Below are positions 1 to 10,753 of a DNA stretch of 64,000 nucleotides, piece by piece. The position numbers were made by a program, and so were the translations under genes. The notes under the pieces are model-generated. The model did not search any database. It was not told the DNA's origin and saw only the letters and a list, made by a program, of their open reading frames with translations. This DNA comes from Tupaia tana (taxonomy: Eukaryota; Chordata; Mammalia; Scandentia; Tupaiidae), in contig JAKSZU010000002.1 of the NCBI GenBank assembly GCA_026018925.1, forward strand, positions 92,328,975-92,392,974, in the 5' to 3' direction. The stretch's first letter is position 1; each line of letters begins with the position of its first letter.

Positions 1-1063
1 AGTCCAAAACCAGGGCCTGAGGCTGAGCAGGGGAGGTGGGACCCCACTCAGCTGGACAAAGCAAGAAAGCTGTGGGGAGAAGGCAGCTTGAGAGCCAGGA
101 TCTGACGAGCAGCAGGGGGTGCTGAGGCTGCCAGCAGATGGGAGGTGTCTGTCCCAGGGAGGGAGAGTAGAGAGGCCGCTGCACAGAATTAGAAACTAGG
201 GCTCAATACAGGAGGAAAACCTGATGGAAGAAGGCCTGATATGGAATGGAAAAAAATTGTGTTGGAATACAGCTCAAAGTCCACATGTGAGGTTCTTAGA
301 CACCTTCACTTGAAGGTCAACGAGAAGTCACTGGAAGCCTCTGACTTGTTGACAGATGGCTGGAAGGAGTGACATGCCATCTGCAGGTCATGTTTTGGGG
401 CAAGAGTGGTTACAAAAACCTGTCTCCCCCTGCTGGCTCAATGGAGAGCTATTATGTGAGTGGTTAGCACTGAAGCCAGGCCTCACCAGCCTGCTGCAGG
501 CTGCAGTGGCAAGTGCTGGTGAAGAAAGGGCTTCAGCTGGACTGTGAGAAAAGTTATCAGGGTTGAGGACATTGCCAGGCAACTCTGAGACAATGAATGA
601 AGAGTTTTGACCCTGTTGACAGCTTCAGAGTAGCGATTTGCTCTGAATGCTGCCAGCCCCAGCTCAGACTGTGCTATCTTAGGATTTGGAAGCCAGAGAG
701 TCCCCTTTTATGGGGAGTTCACAGAGGCTCTATGCAATTGCCTGGCAGCACACATACTTTCAACAGGTGCAAATCACCACTGTTCTTGGCAAGCATTCTG
801 ACCTTTTAGGGTTGTGGAATACTGAGAGCTAAGCAAAATGATTTTGAGAAAATTTATGAACAAAACACAATCCTAGATACTCATAACCAAATCATTGATA
901 TTCCTAAAAATTTTTTTTTTCAAGGTGAACAATCCTGTAGCTTTAATAAAGTATTATCTAGAAATGGAATATTAGGGTACCTTAATTTGTGTAAAATATT
1001 CAGCATGCCAGGAGGGGTAAGCAAAACTTGTATTTAAAACTGTGGTCAAAATATGGCACTGCT
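1..1063. other. Non-coding flank, nothing recognised
   Basis: I see no gene, RNA gene or named repeat here. The longest frames are about 70 codons, with no family resemblance, and are chance. AT-rich from about 830. Confidence 0.5.
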
Positions 1064-1350
1064 GGGGACCAGCAGTTAGCATAATGGTTATGTCGCTGAA
1101 CTCCCATGTAGTCGACCGCAGTTCGAGTCCCAGAACCGGTGACTTAAACTCTTAAACTCATGCCGGGCTCATGTGCGTGTGTGCCCAAGATCCTGAGAGG
1201 AGACTGGAGGAGAAGGGATTGCGGCGTGGTCATCCCCCCTGGGGGGTGATTTTTCGCTTTCTGTCTCTATGTCTCTCTCTGTCTGGTGAGCGCCCTATAG
1301 CAAAAAAAAAAAAAAAAAAGCAAAAACCTCTCCCTCCCAAAAAAAATAAT
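1064..1350 (+). mobile_element. tRNA-derived SINE, family A long form (young-type head)
   Basis: The head reads GGGGACCAGCAGTTAGCATA, the box B-like motif is GCAGTTCGAGTCCC, and the near-palindromic CCCCCCTGGGGGG block and CCTATAGCAAAA end are present, followed by an A-rich tail. An approximate target-site duplication (AATATGGCACTGC / AATATGGCCCTGC) flanks it. The tail contains a second copy of the CAAAAACCTCTCC end after an A-run, so the 3' end may be partly duplicated. Confidence 0.88.
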
Positions 1351-1514
1351 AATATGGCCCTGCCTGGGTCTTTGGTTGATGGCACCAGCTAAGCTCCCAG
1401 TCAGCAGCCAGCTGCAACTGCTAGGCATCTGATAAGCTTTAAAAAGTGTAGTCACATTGTTTAGAATCCATCACGGAAATTCTCAGAAGTCTGGTGGCGT
1501 CTGGTCAGCACACA

Positions 1515-1635
1515 AAGGGTCTTCAAAATATTCATGAGAGATGCATATTATGAAAAAAACTACACAGATTACATTTTTTTTGCACCAAAATAAACTCATA
1601 CCTTAATTCCATTCTCTCATAAACTTTAAGGCCCT
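1515..1635. mobile_element. Short mariner-type MITE, family 1
   Basis: Imperfect terminal inverted repeats (left GGGTCTTCAAAATATTCATG, right CATAAACTTTAAGGCCC) enclose a core with TGCATATTATGAAAAA and TTTTGCACCAAAATAAACTC. The same ends and core occur at 5,201-5,607 and 9,086-9,232. It has no coding capacity, so it would have depended on a transposase made elsewhere. The family name is not certain. Confidence 0.7.
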
Positions 1636-1639
1636 ATTT

Positions 1640-2800
1640 TTAGGCAACATAAGAAAAACATATAGCTCATCTTCTTTTGATAATGCTTTAACTATTTACA
1701 ATTGCCCTTTTCAAGCCTACTTCCCAGCTATCCTCTAATCTCATTCCCCTTTCACTATTTGAAGTCATCCTATTGATTTGTTTGCTGTTTCCTCTCCTGA
1801 GAGTGTGAGCAAACCTTGTTTATCTGGCTCTCTGCTGTGCTCCTGCCTAGAACAGTGGGGAGCCTGTACTTTTTCCCTTTCATTGGTTGGATCAGGTTCT
1901 CTGCATGCCCCTCCTTGAGGTCTGACCTCCAGACTCCACCACTCTTATCAACCTCCTTGATCTTCACTTATGTTAAGCATTGAATAATGTAGAAGCTAGA
2001 TGTTGGGCCTACTTTAAAAGGTACACATTAAAATTTGTGTTCATAGGGAAAAGCACCTCTTCATTGACAATCTTTGACCTTGGTTTATGTTATATTTACA
2101 TAGAATTCTCATCTTTAAAGGACTACTTATATTTATATTGAAATATATTCCATCTTGTTCTCTAATATGCTTCTTAATGACACAGGAACTGGAAGACAGG
2201 TAGCTGATGGTGTCATTCTTTAGCCAAAGACCACTAGGAACACACCTTTAGTTAAACAGATTTTTTTAATTTTTAATATCCAGATTGGGTTTTATATTCA
2301 TTATAATGAGGGATGTCACACACCACTGGAAGCCTTGGGCATCTCAGGAAAAAGGTATGAGAAAGGATTTGCAGGATTTGAGCTTGTGTCTGTTGCTTTC
2401 AGGGAGGATTTATGGAAGGTTAGCTTTGTTCTGCGTTGGTAGCTGTCAGGAAGTGGTGGGGGGGAGACTATGACTGGCTGACTTAATAATTCTTACCTAG
2501 AAGGCAAAAAGCCAGAGGGGGCTAGAGCTGTGGTTGGTAAGTAAGTAGCAGCCATTCATATTAGCGAGCAGCTCATTGGCCAGTACAGTTAGATCTGGTC
2601 AATTTTGTTTGAATAATGCTCTTACCTTGTCTGTGTTCAGACATGATTATGGGGTGGTCTTGTTTTTGACTTGGTCTATCCTGATCACAGAATAGGTTGT
2701 CTGATGCTGATGTTTTCTGAAATTGTTTATGTTCTTCAGAAGAACATCAGCACTTCACTGCATAAGCAGGGCCAGCTCCCGACTGTCCAGAGCTTTTCTT
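1640..2800. other. Non-coding, nothing recognised
   Basis: AT-rich sequence with no supported gene and no repeat that I can name. Confidence 0.4.
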
Positions 2801-2806
2801 TCTTTT

Positions 2807-3019
2807 TAAATTCTTATTTATTTAAAAAATAATTATTTACTTAATTTATCATCATCATCATTATTTAATTTGCTATAGGGTCTGTGTGCTCACGAGAGAG
2901 AGACATATGGGGTGGGGGATGGGGGAGAATGAGAAAGCAAGCCCCCAGGTCTGGGACTTGAACCACCGGCCATGTGGGAGTCTATAGTGCCTTAACCACC
3001 ATGCTACCTGTAGACCCCC
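2807..3019 (-). mobile_element. tRNA-derived SINE, family A (old, diverged)
   Basis: It reads on the minus strand: the TTTGCTATAGGG end, a GA-rich tract, GGGACTTGAACCACCGG (complement of box B) and a head complement ending in ACCATGCTACCTG. The usual middle block is missing or degraded. Confidence 0.75.
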
Positions 3020-3157
3020 CTCTTTTGTGGGGATCTCAGCCTGAAATTGGGTGTGTCACAGGAGATAGATAAATGATAATTTGAACTGTAGACTTAAAAG
3101 GCCTATTTTGAAAACAGTCTTAAGAGTGGTGGTTCAATTTATTTTTTTTCCCTCAAA

Positions 3158-3346
3158 GAATTATTTTACTTAACTTCATTTATTTATTTTAATTTGAGCA
3201 CAGAGGGACAGAGCGAGAGAGCGAGAGAGCAAGAGAGTGAGCGAGCGAGAGAAAGTAAGAAAGCAAGCTGCCAGGTCCAGAACTCGAACCACAGTCAGCC
3301 ATGTGGGAACCCAACACCTTAACCAGAATGCCACCTGCCAGCCCTG
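3158..3346 (-). mobile_element. tRNA-derived SINE, family A short form
   Basis: The tail complement TTATTTATTTTAATTTGA is followed by a GA-rich tract, then AACTCGAACCACAG and GCCACCTGCCAGCCC (head complement). It lacks the 110-nt middle block of the long form. Confidence 0.78.
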
Positions 3347-3689
3347 GAGGTTCAATTTTTAACACACAGCATTCTTTAATGGAAGTAAAATTTACATTTA
3401 ACATTTTAATTGATACTACCTGTCTAGTAGCATAGAACCATTTTTTAAAAAAATTTTGCACAAAAATACAGTTCTGAGTTTATTTAAATATTGACAAAGC
3501 CATGCCTGCTTAAGTTCCCCACTCTGTCAACACCTGCAAGGATGTACCATGAGGGATTTCCTTTCCTGGGATCTAAACAGCACATGTTTTACCAGGTAGC
3601 AGTTACATTCATTGGCTGAAGAACTGGGGCTCAGCAAACAGGTTTGAGATGAAACATGGTTGCATGCACTTAAGAAAAATTGTTTTCTC

Positions 3690-3951
3690 GAAACCAGCAG
3701 TTAGCGTAATGGCTATGTCGCTGGACTCCCACGTAGTCGACTGCGGTTTGAGTCCCGGACCCGGCGGCTTAAACTCACGCCGGGTGCGTGTGCGTGCGTG
3801 CCCAAGATCCCGAGAGGAGAATGGAGGAGAAGGGATTGCGGCATGGCCATCCCCCCTGGGGGGGTGATTTCTCGCTTTCTATCTCGCTGTCTCTCTCTGT
3901 CTGTCTGGCAAGCGCACACACCCTATAGCAAAAACCTCTCCAAAAAAAAAA
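3690..3951 (+). mobile_element. tRNA-derived SINE, family A long form, intact with perfect TSD
   Basis: Complete copy with head, box A-like TTAGCGTAATGG, a box B-like motif, hairpin block, CT tract, CCCTATAGCAAAAACCTCTCC and poly(A). An 18-bp perfect target-site duplication, AAGAAAAATTGTTTTCTC, lies at 3,672-3,689 and 3,952-3,969, which fixes the boundaries and suggests L1-type retroposition. Confidence 0.93.
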
Positions 3952-4003
3952 AAGAAAAATTGTTTTCTCTTGAAATTTGGGAGAGGAAGCAGGAACATTG
4001 CAG

Positions 4004-4135
4004 TTTCTTTGAAATCAGGCTGCTTGGGCTTGCATTGTCTTAGGTCTTCCATTTACTTGTCATGGGACCTTGTGTAAGTTAAGCCATCTCTCTAAGCCTG
4101 CTTTTACAAATATAGCATACAAAATATTGCTATCC
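4004..4135 (+). repeat. MIR fragment
   Basis: It matches the central MIR pattern: a GGCTGCTTGGGC-like stretch, then CACTTACTNGNTGTGNGACCTTG-like text (here CCATTTACTTGTCATGGGAC), then AAGCCATCTCTCTAAGCCTG. MIR is an ancient mammalian tRNA-derived SINE. Confidence 0.65.
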
Positions 4136-4716
4136 ATAAGTTTGTAGAGAAGAATAACATTTTTTTCCTCATAAAAATTTAATCAAGGAGGTGAAAAATC
4201 TGTTCACTGAAACTATAAAACATTGATGCAAGAAATTAAGACAAAAAATGGAAAAATACCCTGTTTTTATTAATTAAAAGAAGTAATATTGTTGAAATGT
4301 TCATGGTACCATATTTTACTACAGAGTCAATATAATTCTTATCAAAATTTCAATGACATTTTCACAGAAATAGAAAAAGATCTTAAAATTTTTATGAAAA
4401 CAAGATCCTGAATAGTCAAAGAAATCTTGAGCAAAAAGAACAAAGCTGGAGGCATTCCATCATCTGAGCTCAAAATCTACTACAAACTGTAGGCACAAAC
4501 AGCATGGTATGAGCAGAAAAACATATATAGAGACCACGAAACAGAGGTCCCAGAAATAAATCCATGCCTTTTAAGCCAACTAATATTTAAAAAGATATCA
4601 AAAACATATAATCAGGAAAGATAGTCTCCTTGATAAATAGTATTGGGAAAACAGGACATCCACATGCAGAATCATGAAATTGGATCTTTATCACAGACCA
4701 TGTAAAAAAATCAACT

Positions 4717-4969
4717 GGGACCAGCAGTTAGCGTAATGGCTATGTCGCTAGACTCCCACGTAGTCGATCACGGTTTGAGTCCCAGACCCGGTGGCTCACA
4801 CCGGGCGCTTGTGCGTGCGTGCCCAAGATCCCGAGAGGAGAATGGAGGAGAAGGGATTGCCGTGTGGCCATCCCCCCTGGGAGGTGATTTCTCGCTTTCT
4901 GTCTCTCTGTCTCTCTGTCTGTCTGGTGAGCACATGCGCCCTATAGCAAAAACCTCTCCAAAAAAAAAA
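4717..4969 (+). mobile_element. tRNA-derived SINE, family A long form, in L1
   Basis: Full-length young-type copy with head GGGACCAGCAGTTAGCGTAA. Its target duplication AAAAAAATCAACT (4,704-4,716 and 4,970-4,982) sits within the L1 ORF2 remnant. Confidence 0.92.
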
Positions 4970-5200
4970 AAAAAAATCAACTAAAAATGGATTTAAAACT
5001 CTAAAACTAAAAAAACAAAAAGTAGGGAAAGCTTCTTGGCAAAGATTTTTTGGTATGACTCCAAACGCACAGAAAACAAAAGTGAAAATAGAGAAATGGG
5101 ACTGCATAAAACTAAAAAAGTTCACATGGCAAAAAAAAAAAAAAAAAACAACGGAATGAAGAGACAATCTGTGGAATGGGAAAAATATTTGTGAACCATA

Positions 5201-5607
5201 TGAGGAGGTCCTTGAAAAGTTCATGGAAAATGTATATTATGAAAAACTGTACATGGATTTCAAACTTGTTTTTTGCACCAAAATTAATTTGTACTTTCTT
5301 TTAAAAAAATTTTTTTTTTATTGAGATTTTTGCTACAGGGCATGTACACTTGCTGGAGAGACAGAGAGATAGAAAGCAAGAAATCAGGCCCCAGGAGGGA
5401 TGGCCATGCTGCAAACCCTTTTTCTCCATTCTCCTTTCAGGATTTTGGGCACATGTGCATGTGCACCCAGCATGAGTTTTAAGCCACATGGGACTCAAAC
5501 CATGGTTGACTACGTGGGAGTCCAGTGATGTAATCATTATGCCATCTGCTGGTCTTTAAATTTGTAGTTTCATTCTATTTTTCAATGAACTTTTTGAAGT
5601 CCCCTGA
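5201..5607. mobile_element. Mariner-type MITE, family 1, split by a SINE
   Basis: The element sits in L1 with a TA target duplication (5,199-5,200 and 5,608-5,609). The termini are inverted: left GAGGTCCTTGAAAAGTTCATGG, whose inner part AAAAGTTCATGG pairs with right-end CAATGAACTTTTTGAAG. The core TATTATGAAAAACTG and TTTTTTGCACCAAAATTAAT is shared with the other two copies. A family A SINE fills 5,303-5,554. Confidence 0.83.
5303..5554 (-). mobile_element. tRNA-derived SINE, family A, inside MITE
   Basis: Minus-strand copy: a T-rich start, TTTTTGCTACAGGGCATG, GAGAGACAGAGAG, box B complement GACTCAAACCATGG and head complement CCATCTGCTGGTC. It interrupts the family 1 MITE, so it is younger than it. 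Confidence 0.87.
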
Positions 5608-5904
5608 TACATTTGATAAAGGCCTAATATCCAAAATACATAAGGGACTTAAACAATCAATACCAAGAGAACAATAGCCATATAAAAAAATATAGACTGA
5701 GGACCTGAATAAGCAAATGACCCTTTTTTCCACAATAGAAGACACAGAAATATCCAACAGGAATATTTTATTGATTTTATTACCTAAAGGAAATAAAATC
5801 AGTAGAGGAAGAGATATCTGCACTCCCATGTTCATTGCAGTGTTATTCACAATAACCAAGATATAGAAGCAACCTAAATGCCCATCAACCTATGAATATG
5901 TGAT

Positions 5905-5995
5905 ATCTATCTATCATCTATATCTATCTCTCTCTCATCTATCTGACCTATCAATCATCTGTCATCATCTTTTTATCTATATCTGTCATATACCT
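5905..5995. repeat. Degenerate CTAT/ATCT-type simple repeat
   Basis: Runs of ATCTATCTATC with interruptions, lying within the old L1 3' region. Confidence 0.75.
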
Positions 5996-6048
5996 GCTAC
6001 CTAACTACCTTATCAAGTATTATCCAGTCTTAAAAACGAAAGAAATCT

Positions 6049-6212
6049 GGGGCCAGCAGGTGGCATGGTGGTTGAGGGTGCTGGATTCACACTGACCACA
6101 GTTTGGGTCCCAGACCTGGTGACTTGCTTTCTCACTTTCCCTCTCTTTCTGATGATCACACATGCTCTATAGCAAATTAAAAATAATAGCAATCATAATA
6201 AATAAAATTAAA
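6049..6212 (+). mobile_element. tRNA-derived SINE, family A short form
   Basis: Head GGGGCCAGCAGGTGGCATGG, box B-like AGTTTGGGTCCCAGACC, a CTTGCTTTCTCAC joint, then CTATAGCAAATTAAAAATAA. The direct head-to-tail junction marks the short form. It sits in the L1 3' region. Confidence 0.83.
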
Positions 6213-6640
6213 TACATAGTTCTTTAGGAAAAAAACAGGAAATACTGTCATTTGTAACATATGGATGACCCTGGAGTTTATTATGTTAAATGAAATATGC
6301 CAAGCAAAAAAAGACAAATACTCATCACTTTACAGATACAGAATCTAAAAAAATTGAATTCACTAAAGTGGAGAATAGAATGGTGAATTATCAGAGGCTA
6401 GGGAGGGGGATAGAGAGATGTAGGTCAAAGGGTATGAAGTTTCGTTCAGACAGGAGGAAGAGGTTCTGGAGAGCTACTGTATTGTACAATAGATAATAAT
6501 ACTGCACTGTGTACTTGAACATTGCTAATTGAATATATCATAAATGTCCTTACCTTAAAAAAGATTAAGTAAGTGAGGTTGTAGCTGTGCCAATTAGGTT
6601 GATCTAATCATGCATACGTACTTCAAAACATAATTTTGTA

Positions 6641-8295
6641 TAGCATAAGTATATATAAGATTTATTTGTTAATTAAACCTTATGAAAGCTCAAATAAACA
6701 AACAGAATCAGTGATTCTAGCATCTGGAAGGCTTCCTTCTGCCCCTTCACAGCTAATAACTCTTCCGTCCAGAGGTAATTGCCATTTTGACTTCTCTCAC
6801 CATTGACTTGTTTTTACCTGCCTATTTTTAAACTTCATATAAATAGAATCATACGGAACATTCCCATTCATGTCTGGCTTCCTTGTTCTTGTAATGGTTT
6901 TGAGAGTGACCATTTGTATCTATAAATAGTAGTATGTTCTCTTTTAAAATGGTGAGTAGTATTCTTTGGTATGAGTACATGGAGGACCCCTGGCTTAGAA
7001 TGGCTTGAATCACGAATGTTACCCTTCTGTCCATTAAGGGGTTCTTGTGTGTCTCTCTCTCCCCAAAACTCCTCTCTCTGTGTTTTTCAGGCAGGTCAGA
7101 GCCCAACTCACTGTTGGCTGGTGACCGATTTTTCTCGTTTCTATGTTACCTGTTCTTTCCCAAAAGACTGGGGTCTGGAGCTAGTGGCTTTTGATAAGGC
7201 CTCCCCAAATATGTGGCTACCTAGATCCTATCTTCAGGAACCTTGTGGAAGCTTCTGGCTTTTAGTAAGACCAGTAAAAGGAAGAGAGAAATTAACACAG
7301 AAGAAAAATAAAGCATAGGTGTTTACTATGAACAGGACAGAATGTAGGAAAAAAAATACATTTATCAGTGAGCAGTGAATGAAATACTAGATGAGAACAT
7401 TCCTGAAAACTGCTTAAGATTTCTGGAAACTCTATAAATGATGTTGGAAGGTAACATGTATTGAATTGGTTGCCTGATACATACATTTTGAAATAATGAA
7501 CTTTAGAATATAAGTGTTAAAATTAAACATGTTGCATATCTCTTAGTTTGTTGGCTCTACTGAAAATAATTTTATCTGGGTTATAAAAACCAACTTTCGT
7601 TATTGATCAGTCTTACATAGCCCCAAAGAGATATCATCTTCTTTATTTTAACCATGCAGTTGACTAATTAAAAGCAAGTTGGTTGTTTTGTTTCTTGCTT
7701 GCTCATTTCCATTACACCCCAGTCTGGGTTCTGCACCAAGTGGAGGCTGAGTGAAAGGCGTCCGTGTGAAATCTTATCAGGGACTTTGATCCTAGGGAAA
7801 GAAGAAAGGCTGCCTGTCTTGGAGCTGGCTGCAGTAATGGTCAAGTGAATGCTGGATCCTGCAGGTCCACCTAAGGAGCCCCATGAGATGCCTCTCAGGG
7901 CTGTCCATTAGGGAGGAATGGAAAGAGGGTTGCCCACAAGCTTCTGTCCCTGTGGATCAGAGCTTTGTCCTCAAAAGTATTCACTCCCATCTTTCCAGCT
8001 TGGTCATACATGGGCACTGAGCGCTGGGGCACCCCTCTCTATGGTGTCAACACACAGGCACTGGTTTGGGGGGTAAGAGGCTTGAGGTACAGTTCCAGCT
8101 GTGCCCAGGTGAAACTGGTCCAAGTTGTCCCAGAGCTGGTGTCCCTGAAAAGGCTGAAAGAAGAGATAGGAAGGCTGAGAGGATCCTAAAAGGTAAATAA
8201 GTGCTGTGAAGTAATGACAAAGTTATTCCTGTCAGCAAGACAGAGATTGAAGATATTTAGGCATTGGATTTAGCTTTGGCTTTTACTTTTCCTAG
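6641..8295. other. Non-coding; possible antisense L1 tail at 6,690-6,970
   Basis: The stretch around 6,835-6,900 (ATATAAATAGAATCATACGG, TGTCTGGCTTCCTTG) resembles an antisense old L1 3' UTR. The rest, including 7,000-8,295, shows no gene or repeat I can name. The 115-codon frame at 6,971-7,318 has no recognisable domain. Confidence 0.4.
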
Positions 8296-9085
8296 TACAG
8301 GTTGAGTATCCCTGTGTGAAAGAGAAGGGTTCTGAGGAAGGACATTTATAAGAAAAATAGGGAGGCAAAGCATTAATGGCACAAAGAAATGTGGTATTAT
8401 CTGTTGAAGATATTTTGTAGTTTTGTCAAATGTACTAGGGAGAAATATTCACCTATTGAGATATGCATTTTATAAGACAAATAATAATGTGATTGAATGT
8501 CTAAAAGAAAATGAAATAAAAAAATAAAAATAAAGGAAAAAAATAAGATGCTTGAGATCAGAAGTGCTTTGGAATTCAGATTTATTTTTTGGATTTCAGA
8601 ATATTTGTACACACACACTGAGAAACCTTGGAGGTAGGACTCAAGTCTAAACATGAAATTTATTTATATTTTAGATATAGCTTATACACATAGCATAAAG
8701 ATAATTTTATACAATGCTTTAAATAATTTTGTGTATTAAACAAGGTCTGTGTACATTGAACCATCAGAAAGCAAAAGTGCCACTATCTACATAGACGACT
8801 GGTGGTTGTTTTGCATCCCTATCCTGTCTGGCTCTGAATTTATACACTCCTGATATACAGTCATTTTCTTATACTTCTTCACACATAAGTACTTAACAGC
8901 AAAAAATGTGACATGCTATTAATACAGTGAAAAAGTAATATATTCAGGGTAACTAAGCAGTACAGCAGCATCACTAAAATGAGTGCATCCATAATTAATC
9001 AACATCAGTAACAAACAATGGAAGGCTTCTGATCTCTGCCTACAGTGCCATGCTTTGATTAAAAGGTTACTGTATACCATATAAT

Positions 9086-9232
9086 GGTATTTCAAAATAT
9101 TTATAGGAAAAGAGTTAAGCATGAGCTTATTTTGGTGCAAAAAACATTAGGTTGTCTTTCTTGACAACCTAATAATTGAAATTCATACATTTTTTCACAA
9201 TATACATTTTCCATAAACTTTTTGAATATCAC
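9086..9232. mobile_element. Mariner-type MITE, family 1, inside Tigger
   Basis: Inverted orientation relative to 5,201-5,607: GGTATTTCAAAATATTTATA at the left, TTTTGGTGCAAAAAAC in the core and CCATAAACTTTTTGAATATC at the right. It lies within the Tigger remnant and contains a 26-bp palindrome at 9,147-9,172 that the other two copies lack. Confidence 0.75.
9147..9172. mobile_element. Minimal mariner-like palindrome (26 bp)
   Basis: Perfect 10-bp arms TTAGGTTGTC and GACAACCTAA are separated by TTTCTT. It is followed by TA and preceded by CA, consistent with a decayed TA duplication. It is absent at the equivalent position of the other two family 1 MITEs. The arms match the ends of the family 2 MITEs, so it may be an extreme internal-deletion derivative. 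A chance palindrome is the alternative. Confidence 0.55.
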
Positions 9233-9312
9233 TTGCATTTTATTTTATTTAAGTGAGAAGACGCATTTAAAACAATTGAGGGATGATCTAAAAAGTTTCA
9301 GATTTTGGACAA

Positions 9313-9577
9313 TTTTGATTTTTATGATTATTATATTTTTAAAGGTTTTTACCATAGGGCATGTGCACTCACTGAAGAGAGATAGAGAGAAACATTGAGA
9401 GAGAAGGTGAGAAATCACTCTCCAGAGGAGATGGCCATGCCACAATCCCTTCTTCTCTATTCTCCTCCTGGGATCTTGGGCACGTGTACACATGTGCCTG
9501 GCATGATTATCAAGCCACCAGGTCCTGGACTAGAACCACCGTCCAGCACGTTAACCACCACACCACCTGCTGGCCCC
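9313..9577 (-). mobile_element. tRNA-derived SINE, family A long form
   Basis: Minus-strand copy with TTTTTACCATAGGGCATGTG, AGAAATCACTCTCCAGAGGA, GACTAGAACCACCG and CACCACCTGCTGGCCCC. It interrupts the right part of the Tigger remnant. Confidence 0.87.
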
Positions 9578-10454
9578 AAGCATTTTGAATTTTCAACCTA
9601 GGGGTGCTTAACTTATAATGGCAGAGTAAGATCATCTTAGTATTAGCTACTCAAAGCAAGAAAAAGAGAGAAGCCATCTACATCTGAGCGGTGAGCTGTC
9701 CCTTTCAGGTACTAGGGTAACTGAAGATTCTCTGCTCCAGCTTCACCCTCCAGGCACCAAAATCTATAATACCCAGTTCCACCTACAAAAATGCAGGTTG
9801 CTTGGTGAGCATCAGGGAAATGGAACTGCAGAAAGATTGCAGATCAGCTCCTCCTGCACACTTCTGAGCACTCAGATTTAACTCCGAGAAATTAGGAAGA
9901 AACGTATAATCCATCAGATGACCAGAAACCTGCAGAGGCACAAGAAATATGAGAAGCCAAGAAAATATCCCTCCCCCGGGGGAAAAGAATAACTCCTCAT
10001 CATCCACAGACAGTACAATGGAGCTTGTGGAAATGTCAGATAATGAATTCAGAATGTTTATAGTGACAAAAGTAACAGAGATGCAAGAGAAGAGAGACAA
10101 TGAACTCCAGAAGATGAAAGAAAAAAGAGACAACAGGGTTCTAGGAGGTGAGAAAGTTCTCGCATGATTTGAAAGAGGAAATAAACACCATAAAAAATAA
10201 TCAAATGGAACTGTTAGAGATGAATGCTGTAATACAGGAGATCAAAACCTCCCTTGAAAGTATTACAAGCAGATTAGATCATGCAGATCGTATCTCAGCT
10301 GTGGAAGACAAAACCTCTGACTTAGAAAAATTCACCAAAAAGACTAAGAAAATAACCCCCCAAATGAGAATACTATACAAGAAATACTAGATACTATTAA
10401 CCATCTAAATATCCAAATAATCGGTAACTCACAAGGTAAAGAAACTAATAAGTG

Positions 10455-10713
10455 ACCTTCCAGTTGCATGAGACCTGCCGTCCTCTGTTGCCTCTGCCCC
10501 AGTTCGGTGGCTTCCAAGATGGTGCAGTGTCCCCAGGGCTCACTCTTCAGCATGTCATGAAGCCTCGGAGTGGAAGATCCTGCCAGGCGCTGTATGGACG
10601 GCTTCCTGCTGTCGTTTAAGGGGACCTTACCCAAGCTTTTGGCTTCATGCCTTGTGTAGTTAAAAGGATTGGGGATTTTTTGTTGTTGTTTGGAGAGGGT
10701 TGTGTTTTGTTTC

Positions 10714-10753
<40 letters not shown>

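Larger units (their letters stand above)
4150..6640 (+). mobile_element. Old L1 (LINE-1) 3' half, multiply interrupted
   Basis: Sense-strand remnants of the L1 ORF2 3' region (for example TTCATGGTACCATA near 4,300 and CACAAACAGCATGGTATGAG near 4,500) lead into a 3' UTR near 6,240-6,560 (GGATGACCCTGGAGTTTATTATG). The reading frame is destroyed by stops and frameshifts. It is split by SINEs at 4,717 and 6,049 and by a MITE at 5,201, so it is older than all of them. Confidence 0.82.
8298..9615. mobile_element. Tigger-like (pogo-type) DNA transposon remnant
   Basis: The left end CAGGTTGAGTATCCCTG and the degenerate right end ending CTTAACTTA (inverted match) are flanked by TA (8,296-8,297 and 9,616-9,617). 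Internal text such as ATTGAACCATCAGAAAGCAA (about 8,756) and CAAGTCTAAACATGAAATTT (about 8,640) is what I remember from mammalian Tigger2-like non-autonomous elements. No transposase frame survives. It is interrupted by a mariner MITE (9,086-9,232), a SINE (9,313-9,577) and probably an unidentified A-rich insertion at about 8,315-8,540. Confidence 0.75.
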
